A stretch of DNA of 64,000 bases from Eurosta solidaginis (taxonomy: Eukaryota > Arthropoda > Insecta > Diptera > Tephritidae). This document shows, in pieces, positions 36,751-46,200 of this stretch. Where the stretch lies: the NCBI RefSeq assembly GCF_040869045.1, contig NC_090323.1, positions 270,820,392 through 270,884,391 on the forward strand, written 5' to 3'. Every line of letters begins with the position of its first letter. The stretch's first letter is position 1. The position numbers and the translations under genes were made by a program. The notes beneath the pieces are model-generated. The model was not told the DNA's origin. It made no database searches and saw only the letters and a list, made by a program, of their open reading frames with translations.

Positions 36751-37609
36751 CCAATTCATGCCTCAAATATCGATGTTTCGCGCATACATTTACAACAGTA
36801 ATTGTGGTTGACCCTTAAAAGCCCTGGCAAAGTTGACGTATCCATATCCATATGAAACAGCTGATCCAGCCAAACTTATGGAAATCATTTATTTCTACAT
36901 GCTGAACCTGAATCTGAGCTCTATTTATCTAGTAAACTTCCAAAAATTTTGAGATAATATTGCGATATTTTGCAGAGGTTTGAGCATTTTTTTTTCCAAA
37001 TTTTTCGGTGTAGGAGACTTCGAAGTTGTAGAGAAACTAAAACAAAAACCAAATAACCCCTAAATGTACGGAGATAGCACCGTAATGATTCAGACATTGA
37101 ACAGACCTGGAATGATTTCAAAACCAAGCCCAAAATGCTTTCCAAATTATTTTAAAATAATCAATGATGAAATAGAATCGAAACTATGCCAAAACTATAT
37201 AGAGACAATATCAGAATGGTGGTGAAAACAATGCTATGATACGGAGATAATTGTTTTTGTAGCCATAAGGCGAATTGATACCGAAGTGGTCCCCATATGA
37301 ACCCAAAAATTGTACTAAAACTAAACACACGCATGCCAATACATAGGGAGAAAGAAAATCGCATGTTCACTTGTGTTGGGCTAGATTTGTCAATTCGAAA
37401 TGTATCTACCCAAAAGTGTCTTGTAGGGTAGGAACTATTTTGAATTATTATAAAAAAAAGGAACTACCTGGCAATGCTATTGGCTTGACTGACATTTGTT
37501 CTGTTACGCTGTTCGTGATTTATTTACCAATTTGGTGCACGTCCTTTGTCTCCTGCTGTGGATATATTTTGTTCTTTGCTAGAAATGTGTTATTTATTTA
37601 AGACACATA
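36751..37609. other. Upstream region of the MADF-BESS gene
   Basis: No repeat family recognised. Short open frames on both strands lack motifs. Presumably holds the promoter and 5' UTR of the gene starting at 37610. Confidence 0.4.
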
Positions 37610-38658
37610 ATGGCATCAGATTACGATACGAAACTTGTGGACTTGGTGCGAGCAAATCCTTTGCTCTATGAGAAAGAAGTTCGGAACTCACCCTACGATC
37701 TAATGAAGAAGAAAACGGAACTTTGGCGAAGTATTGCATCGTCGTTAGGTGCGGAAGGCAAGTGTATATATAGTAACATATATTAGAAATGAATAGGGCA
37801 ATTCTATACGACATCAGGACACTGCTAATACGCGTCCAAAGAGAGGTGTCAAAAGTCGCGTATTGATGACAACAATCCGAAGGCGGAAAATAAAAATTGT
37901 ATCTGTCCGGAGATATTTGCAGTTGAAGTTGGCGATTTTCATGTGGTTGTTGTAATGTTGTAGTACCCACTAAAAAAATTGTTAACATAAGTGTTTTGCG
38001 CGGATATAGTTATGGTCTCGTATAGAATTACCACGAATATAAAAATATCTTTATCTCTAACAAATATTGCAGCAAGGTTCTGTGTTTCACGATGGAAGAA
38101 CTTGCGAGACCGATATCGACGTGAATTACAAAAGGCACAAGAAATGCAACGTAAAGCTGGCGGTGCCAGAAATATTAAAGGTTCTAACTGGCATTTATGG
38201 GATAAAATGAAATTTCTTGAAGGACATATTAGATTGCATAGGTAAAATGCACGAAACGTAAACAAACAAAATTAAGTAGCATGCATGAATTTGTATTGGT
38301 TAAATATTTATTTAAATTTAGCTCACACAGCACAAAAAGTGTTGCAGAGAATACGAAAAGTAGTTGGAGTGAAATGGAAGCAGAACAGTTTGTTGAGCAC
38401 TCGGCAAGCGAAGATGATCCACTGCAAGAAGCTATGGAGGAGCAGTCCATTAGTATGGATACAAAAAAACCAGACATTGAGTTATATCATACTACGGCTA
38501 CAGCCTCATCATCATCTTATATCAAACGCATTGAAACTTTGCTTGATGGTATGGATACATCAAACCGCACTAAAGCTGAAAAACGTATTGTAGCATATCT
38601 TTGTAAATGCCAATTAAAAGCTTTAAACAATGAGGCCATCGACGACATAGCTATTTAA
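37610..38658 (+). CDS. MADF-BESS domain protein (3 exons, 217 residues)
   Basis: Small nuclear DNA-binding regulator type: MADF domains bind DNA in Myb/SANT-like fashion and BESS motifs mediate protein contacts. Exons 37610-37757, 38073-38241 and 38322-38658, total 654 nt. MADF, residues ~8-98: LVDLVRANPLLYEKEVRNSP, LWRSIASSLG, FCVSRWKNLRDRYRRELQK, WHLWDKMKFLEGHI. The middle is acidic (EHSASEDDPLQEAMEEQ). The C-terminal BESS-like stretch is YIKRIETLLDGMD...IVAYLCKC. Intron 1 has a GC donor (G|GCAAGT at 37758) and a normal TTGCAG acceptor; using GC restores ...LGAEARFCVSRWKN. Intron 2 is GT-AG. Poly(A) candidate AATAAA near 38791. Similar family members are numerous in flies, so the ortholog is left unnamed. 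Confidence 0.88.
37790..37985. repeat. Intronic repeat shared with 54970-55130
   Basis: TCCGGAGATATTTGCAGTTG, AAGTTGGCGATTTTCATGTG and GTTGTTG, with GCGTATT and CGGAAAATAAAAATT to its left, appear inverted at 54985-55110. Both copies lie in introns or spacers beside host exons. Family unknown; the (CAA)n/(GTT)n edge suggests a retroposon. Confidence 0.6.
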
Positions 38659-40801
38659 AGAAAGTTGAAAACCTGCAGCTTAGCAAACATATTTGAAGTA
38701 ATTTTTACCTAGTATTTTGGTTTTATAATATAAATGCAGTTATTAACGTACACCCCCTTAAGCTATAAAATATATACAAATGTTCAAATTTAAATAAAGT
38801 AAAGGAAGTAATTTTCGGAAGAATTGGAACAAACACTTAAGATCCCGACAATTAAATGCTACAACAACAACAACATCCCCTCAATTTGTAGGAAAACTAA
38901 AAGTAGCTACCCAAAAATTTAACCTAATACTCCCCGAATAATATTCGCGCCAAAATTACTAAATTTTTTTTTGTAGGAGGTAGTGAATTCAATCTCTAAT
39001 TAAGTGCCATAATAAAGTTTATAGGTTACACCCTCAATTGATTATTGGGATTTAGTTTTGGAGTACTGTTGCATACATTTGTTTGAATTTACAAATGTAT
39101 GTACAGTGTAGATAAAGCAAATGTGTACTTGAACAGTAATATCGATTTGTTCAAATATGAATCACATTCATATGTATATATTTATTTATTTGTTGCTTCC
39201 ACCCCTCAATTGTAACCTTTGACTTAGTTGGAGCGGGTAATTTGAACTGTATGAAATTAATTGGCTACTCAAAGCATCCTACATTCATATGTAAATATAT
39301 ACCTCAGCTGATAGCCATAATATTTATTTTAAACCTAAATATATAATAATAATATAATGTGTGTATACATACCTATGTACATATAATAAAAATCCTGTAT
39401 TAACAATTCCCTAAAACTATTTATATATTAATCCAATTTAAATCTAATAAACAGACATAATTCTTTTTTCTAAAGTAGTGTCCATTAACTGCAATGCTAC
39501 CTACAACGACACACCTCAAATGCACTGCATTCGTCATAGTCAAGATCGATGAGCGTTTATGTACTTGGGAGGGTGGAAATTGAATTGAAGCGTAGTTTCG
39601 AGTTTTTGGGCGCCGACCTCGCTGCTTTGACTTACGGCGCGCAATCTATTTTAAACATGTGCAATATGTACAACCATAAGTATGTATAAAAAGTTAAAAT
39701 TGTTTATTTCTTTTATAAGCTTTGTTGTTGTGCTTGTGATTCAAAGCTGCGTTGTTGTTTTAAGATAAAATTGCATTCATCTTTTCAAAAAATCGATGCA
39801 TGGCAAATTTCACTCTTACAAAAATTAGTTCAAGTTTTAATAAAGTGTTTGAATTACAGATTTTTTTAAGAGGGGCCCTACAAAATATGTTTGCGTTTTA
39901 ACATTTTTAACACTTTTCTGCGTTAAGTACAACTTTGAGTTAATCATATTCTTAAATTATCGTTTTGGTTTTCAATTTATATTTACTTTTTAAATGCTCC
40001 TGTTACAGTTATTTTTCCATCTCAATCATACTTTACACCTAGCGGCACTTTCAATACTTTTTTTTTATGTTTTTATTTATTCTAAGTAATAGAATCTCAA
40101 TAGCCTCTACTTCACCTACTGACGTTCACTTTGCACTGTAGTTGGTAAATGTGTAAAATTGATTGCGAATCCTTGCGATACGTCTAGCGGCCAATTTCCG
40201 TATCCCATTGTCTGTATATGCGCAGTACAACACACTTAAGGCGGTGACACAATGACATTTTTCATATAGATGCGTTTAACACAATGCATTCCAATAACAT
40301 CGTCACAACCAACCAAGATTTTGCGTTTGTAAATATGAAGTAACTTCAGACTTAGCAATTGAAGTTTATGACGCCTTGCCGATTCACACTGTTGTAAACA
40401 TTCTCCCTATACAACAAAAATACTTGCTAACATATTTTGTGTCGTATTCGATTGTTATATTGCAGTTTTTAATTGTGAAAAATGTTAGAAAATTTACCAA
40501 CCAGTGGGAAAAATAATTTCACTTGCAAAGTGTACCAACACCCTTAGCCAAAACAAATGTCAAATTCTTCTTCTTATGATTTGCTTGGAACAAATATGGG
40601 GATATGGCTACTTCTCAATATCAGATGGCGCTAGTGTCGCTCATTCTACCATTCTCCATAAAAATACATGCAATCTACTCATAATGCATAAGCATGCGTT
40701 AAACTCATCTATATGAAAAACTGCTTATGTGTCCGAGCTGTTATTGATATGCATTTACAAACATTCACGTACGCACTCACATGTATTTTGTTATTTTCAG
40801 G
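38659..40801. other. MADF gene 3' UTR and intergenic DNA
   Basis: No named repeat. A minus-strand open stretch at about 39440-39655 reads RRKSKQRGRRPKTR (AT-hook-like) but has no start, donor or partner exon. Otherwise AT-rich spacer. Confidence 0.4.
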
Positions 40802-40857
40802 GCCGCATTTATGGGGAGAGGCCAACAGGTTCAAGCACCCCATTTTTATGGCATGTG
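40802..40857 (+). other. Exon-like segment of unknown gene
   Basis: 56 nt between TTATTTTCAG and GTAAGC, more GC-balanced than its flanks. One frame reads PHLWGEANRFKHPIFMAC, another AAFMGRGQQVQAPHFYGM. No partner exon was identified; it may be an orphan or decayed exon. Confidence 0.25.
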
Positions 40858-40888
40858 TAAGCTGTGTTTTTTACATGCATATACATTA

Positions 40889-42683
40889 GACTGGGTCGAA
40901 AAAAAAAGTTGCCAATGTCCACCCCTAAATTTAAAGATTATGTTGAGAGGGTTTCGGAAAATTTTTGTTTTTTATTTTTTTTTTTTTGGTCCTTCGAAAT
41001 ACAGCCGAAACGGTTTTTTCGTTGTAACTTGGTTATTTGATGTCCGATTTTTAAAATTGATATGTCAATATTTTGGCCTTGAGAAGCTTCACATTTCCGT
41101 TTAATGTCCTTTTAAGCTGAGAAGTTCTTTTCACATGATTAGGTCAGCTAACAAAGTTTTACCCCCCCCCCCCGAAAGTTCTTAAAAATTCAAGAAAATG
41201 TTGCTTTGAAACCATATTACTAAAATAATAAACAAAGAAGTTATAGCACTTTCAATATTTATTGCAACTGTTATTTTACCTGATTCTTATTATACTTAGA
41301 CCTAAAACTCATGATATTTTTGGAGGAAAAATTATTATTAGGGTTGGCATTGAAAAATTAATAAAGATATGCCAAATATCATGAATAGGGGAAGTCAAAG
41401 TAAATAAGTGAGTCAAACCTGTTGTTTCGTATTGTAACGAATGTTAGCAGCACTGAGCGATGCTATCGTCTCTAAGCCGATGCTAAGCAGTGACGTGAAT
41501 TCACATCCATAGAACAATCATTATGTATCTAAATAAACGAAACAATAATTGCGTCTACACATATGTACCATGTACGTATACGAGCAGCGGAGAGTCAATG
41601 CACAAACACATGCATATATCTGAGATACTCCTGAAAGTATACAATGAGAAAAAACTATAAAATCGTGCAATTGGAGCTGCTGGACTAGTAGATTCTGGAA
41701 GCGCCTAGAAGATGCGAACGATGAAATCAAAGAGTATAAAAGGCGGCAATTGTAGAGGCGCTGGAATTCAGTTTGATTTGAGTTGTCAAGCAGTTTCGAC
41801 TAAGACGCTATCTAGCGAGCAAGAGCAGTATTATTTTGAATAGTAGAGTTTCATTTGAGCTATCAATCAGTTTGGTTATTAAGCAAGCTATTCGTTGCAC
41901 AGTTTGAGTGTTATTGTGAAGTACTTTAATAAAGGCCATTTTGCATTATTACATATTGGAGTTATTTATTCAACAGTTTAGTGATTCGAACTCAGCAGAA
42001 GATTGCAAATAAGGGGAATTGCAAGTAAATTCGTTACAGTATTTATAATAATAACACTATGCGACAAAATCAACTTTTTTTCTGGGTACTGGCCAAAACC
42101 CACTTTTTTGTCGAGATTGAGGCTTAAGTAAACAAAGTACTATCTCCGTTTTTCGAAGTTAGCCTCCAAAAAATAGATATCGGCTCGAATTTTTTTTTTT
42201 TTTTTTTTGTTAACGCGTTCAGCAAATTGAAAAAGTAGAAATGTGGGCATGGTCCGGTCTTTTCCCTTTTGGTATAACAGGTGTTATACTATATTTCTCA
42301 AAAAAAGAATTCAGCCCTTCCAATAAGGGAAAAGAGCGGACCAGGAGCACATTTTTACTTTTCCAATTTGCTGAACGCGTTAACAAAAAAAAATTTCGAA
42401 ATGTAGAATTTTGTTAGCTGACCCAATCATGTGAAAACATCTTCATAGCTTAAAAGGACATTAAACGGAAATGTGAAGCTTCTCAAGGCCAAAATAATGA
42501 CATATCAATTTTAAAAATTAGACGTCAAATAACCAAGTTACAACGAAAAAACCTTTTCGGATGTATTTCGAAGGATCAAAGAAAATAAAAATTAATTTTT
42601 TCGAAACCCTCTCAACATAATCTTTAAATTTAGGGGCGGACATTAGCAACTTTTTTTTTTTTTGTATGGGGACCAACCCAGTC
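40889..42683. mobile_element. TIR element GACTGGGTC..., split by solo LTR 2
   Basis: Ends GACTGGGTCG and its complement with ~290 bp of inverted repeat on each side (CTCAACATAATCTTTAAATT; ATTTCCGTTTAATGTCCTTT). TA dinucleotides at both edges fit a Tc1/mariner-type target. Contains a C run at 41163-41172 and solo LTR 2; no transposase frame. Confidence 0.72.
41433..42038 (+). mobile_element. Solo LTR 2
   Basis: 606 bp, TGTAACGAAT at one end and its exact complement ATTCGTTACA at the other, flanked by GTAT on both sides. Shares TTATTGTGAAGTA, CCATTTTGCATTATT and GGAGTTATTTATTCAACAGT with solo LTR 1, so it is a diverged relative. TATA-like GTATAAAAGG near 41734. Confidence 0.85.
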
Positions 42684-43290
42684 TAATATACATATATACA
42701 TATGCACTTAGGCCGGGTTTTTCAGTGCGAGTTTAAACTCCAGTTAAAGTTGATGGGCAAGCATTGAACTTTGTATGGACTGTTATAAGGCCCGGTTTTT
42801 CAGTAGCTGGTTAAGCTAAGCTTAAACTAAGTTTACTTAAATTCTAGTCAAATTTAAACTACTGAGCACAGTTTAAGGTTGCCTTTGGGGCATGTTTTTT
42901 TTTTTTTGCGCCAACATTGGTTTTTTTATTATCTTGATAATTTGTAGATACGGCAGCAGCTGGATTTTGTTTACCCAACAAACATGGAAAAAAATTCTCC
43001 AGCGAAATTATATGTATAGATCTGGAAGTGATATCCAACTTCATTCTCTAATCACTATCCAACCTTTCAGAAATTTTGTAAAATTAAAAGTTTTCGAGCT
43101 GATCTCCAACGTCATTAATATTTTCCAATATCCTAACTTCGAGAGATCTTGAGAAATGTACAGTTCTCAAATGAATATTCAACAAGTTTCTCCAGTTGAT
43201 ATCCTACATTGGATGTCGAGTTGAGTTGAAATAAAATGATTGAAACAAATTTTAAGTTAAACGGTTTTATTGAAAACAATACTTAAAAAA

Positions 43291-43642
43291 TAAAATAAAT
43301 GCAAGGCGCGATAACCTCCGAAGAGATTTTAGGCCGAGCTTCTCTTCCAATTTTCGTCGTGCCCCTTTTTAATTTTTCCTACAATTTGGCGGGACGGCGG
43401 GTTTTATGCCGACTCCGGACGGCATCTACGAGGCAGATGAGTTTCCACTGACAGCTTTTCATGGCAGAAATACACTCGGAGTGCTTGCCAAACACTGCCG
43501 AGGGGCGACCCCGCTTAGAAAATTGTTCTTCTAATTTAAAAACCTTGTTTCTAAAATTTTGATGTTGATTTGCCAGGGGTTTAAACCCAGGGCATTCGGT
43601 GTGGTAGGCGGAGCACGCTACCATCACACCACGGTGGCCGCC
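43291..43642 (-). mobile_element. tRNA-SINE inside MITE copy B
   Basis: Full-length on the minus strand, head at 43642 (GGCGGCCACCGTGGTGTGAT), body near 43425-43440, tail AATAAAATAAAT complement at 43291. Absent from MITE copy A. Confidence 0.83.
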
Positions 43643-43916
43643 TCACATTTTTAGAAATTTCACGCGCCCAACACTTTTATTTAATTCTCTGATCAACGCC
43701 CTAGATTGATGAGGTGTGTGATGACTAGTACCTAGGACCTACCTAATTATTTTCTAGCTTTTGGTATTATTATTTCTTCATGTAAGTATTGTTTTTAATA
43801 AAACTGTTTAACTTAAAAATTTTCTTAATTATTTTTTTCAAGTTTTTAGACTTTATTTAATTGCCTATTATTTCTCATTCTATTTAGTTCATTTAGTGTC
43901 TCATTATTACAAGGCC

Positions 43917-44352
43917 AGTTGTTGTTGTTGTTGTTGTAGCGATAAGGTTGCTCCCCGAAAGCTTTGGGGAGTGTTGTCGGTGTAATGGTCCTTTGCCGGA
44001 TACAGATCCGGTACGCTCCGGTACCACAGCACCATTAAGGTGCTAGCCCGACCATTTCGGGAACGATTTATGTGGCCACATTAAACCTTCAGGCCATTCC
44101 CTCCATCCCCACCCTCAAGTTCCATGAGGAGCTTGGGGTCGCCAGAGCCTCGTCTGTTAGTGAAACTGGATTCGCCGCGGATAGGTGAGGTTGACAATTG
44201 GGTTTGGAGAAGCTATATATTGCGCTGGCAACCTGAAGGGTTGCGCTACACAGCCCCTTGAATCTGGTATTTTAGTCGCCTCTTACGACAGGCAAACCTA
44301 CCGCGGGAATATTCTGACCCCCTAACCCGCTGGGGTAATGGTAATGCCTGCC
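43917..44352 (-). repeat. RS1 retroposon, full-length copy
   Basis: (GTT)5 tail at left through GGGGTCGCCAGAGCCTCGTC to CCCCTAACCCGCTGGGGTAA. An 11-bp duplication ATTACAAGGCC flanks it (43906-43916 and 44353-44363). A good reference copy for the family. Confidence 0.87.
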
Positions 44353-44510
44353 ATTACAAGGCCTCTTTCCTGACAATTTGTTACAATCTAAGTTCTCAAT
44401 ACATAATCTTTCCAAAGGCTTTACTCGACTCTGCGCCACGTATGCTTGTCCCTCCGCCAACTCCAAAATATTTTGATGTCACTTCTACCGGACTGTAGGT
44501 AATAAATATA

Positions 44511-44840
44511 AAAAAAAATGTAAGGCGCGATAACCTCCGAAGAGATCTAAGGCTGAGCTTCTCTTCCATTTTTCCAACATTTTCTTTCTTCCAACATTTT
44601 TCTAAGCGGAATTGCCCATCGGCAGTGTTTCGCAAGCACTTCGTTTGTATTTCTGCCATGAAAAGCTCTCAGTGAAAACTCATCTGCCTCGCAGATGCCG
44701 TTCGGAGTCGGCATAAAACAAGTAGGTCCCGTCCGGCCAAATTGTAGGAGAAATTAAAAGGAGCACGACGTAAATTGGGAGAGAAGCTTTGCCTAAAATC
44801 TCTTCGGGGCTTAGCGTGTCACATTTATTTATTTTTTAAA
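44511..44840. mobile_element. Two tRNA-SINE 3' pieces head to head
   Basis: A minus-strand 3' piece (44511-44570, AGGCGCGATAACCTCCGAAG) joins a plus-strand 5'-truncated copy (44590-44840, ending TCACATTTATTTATTTTTT) through a duplicated TCCAACATTTTCTTTC / TCCAACATTTTTC. Palindromic rearrangement or twin priming. Confidence 0.6.
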
Positions 44841-45142
44841 TTATATATATTTCGTTTTATTTTCGTGAAAAAACTGTAGTATGGAATCTTACATTTGAGT
44901 CCAGTTAAAGAACCACAAGTTGTTCATTAAATTTGTTCAACTTAAGCAATAGCATTTTTTGCTTTATAAAAAATTACCTCTTTTGCTGAGTACGCTATGA
45001 TTCTCGAGTTGAGCCACTGTTTCGAAACAGCTCTTGAGATTTTAGAATTATGCCTAGTTATCAACATAAGCTCTGATGGTACTCAAGCCCAAATGCCTTT
45101 TTGAACGAACGCAAATCACCGCTTCCCAAGACAGTCGGTTCT

Positions 45143-46200
45143 ATGTACCGGAGCGACTCGGGATTTTTCCCGACCAAGGACTGTCATTTCAGTGTGACCC
45201 CATTTAATTTGTTTCGTCCCTCCCACAAATTGTCATCCTCCCAGCAGCTCCTTGCAGCAGGACTGCTACATATTCTCTTACTCCGGGAAGGTATCGAACC
45301 CAATCCGGGTCCGTCTCCTCACCCGGTCCTGAGAAATGGTTTTGCTGCATTTGCCAGAAAAGAATCTTTTTAGGACGGTCATACTCTGTTCAGTGTGTCT
45401 CGTACAAGGGATGGTTGCATCGGACAGGTTGTTCTGGGCTTGATCCCAAAACCCGACGTCCACGTAACTTTTATAAATCTTTTGTGGCTCCTTGCTGCTC
45501 ACGCCCAAGGGCGTCCCGTAGTCTACGCCTAAGCGTATCCCCACTACCTTCCAGCAGCTTCGCTGCTCAGCAAGCCACAACAAGTACCCGCTGCTGCTCG
45601 CGCCCCACGGCGCCAACAACTCAAACAGCTGATACCACTCATAACTACTACCTTCGTAGTAGAGCTGGTAGCAATGCTGAGCATCAGCCCCTGCCCCCGT
45701 CTTCTTCTCCTCCCCTCTTTTCTGGCAGCAATCGTGCAGGTCAGGGAAACAGACTCTTAGTCCCTGCCTCCGTTTGCACCGTCTGCCAGCACAGAATATA
45801 TAGGTTTGCGACATCCGCTCAATGCAGCTCCTGCCTTGGGTGGTGCCACTTTCCTAGATGTTCTGGTCTCCGCGACGGCAACCCCTCGACGGGTTTCATC
45901 GCGCCATGCTGCCAGGTCGCAAACCCAAATCATCCGGGTACCCAAATGCTTGCCCAAGGGCGCCCAGTCCCAAAGCCACAACAGCAATTGCGTCCTGGCC
46001 TTCCACAACCTAGGCGTAGTCACCCCTCACTTACCCCTAGAGTGGCGGCGTCACCCCTCATGCACTTCAGAATTCTGCGGTTCAACTGTAATGGACTAAC
46101 TGGGAAGATTACGGAGATAGTCGATTTCATGAAGCGGCACAACATCCGCATTGCTGCGATTCAAGAGACTAAACTCACAGCAAGATATTGCAGAATATAA
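45143..46200 (+). pseudogene. LINE-A N-terminal ORF region (copy 2)
   Basis: Starts MYRSDSGFFPTKDCHF and carries REGIEPNPGP at 45290-45313. A one-base deletion in the CACCC tract then shifts the frame and stops it at 45373. The shifted frame 45415-46200 holds the first finger (HRTGC...CC), the Thr/Pro-rich linker, the second finger CTVCQHRIY...CSSC...CHFPRC...CC and the start of the endonuclease, FNCNGLTGKI, up to QETKLTA, where the deletion cuts it off. This copy shows that fingers and endonuclease are one continuous frame. Confidence 0.82.

Larger units (their letters stand above)
43253..44510. mobile_element. Foldback MITE copy B with its flank block
   Basis: AAGTTAAACGGTTTTATTGA at 43253 and AATAAAACTGTTTAACTT near 43815, then the same flank as copy A (43840-44500 matches 12925-13140). 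Broken by a SINE (43291-43642) and an RS1 (43917-44352). The TTA near 43828 is the empty site of the CACTG transposon. Confidence 0.75.

Noticed and set aside
43828..43830. Second copy of the CACTG transposon
   Set aside because: Only the flank is shared; the site is empty.
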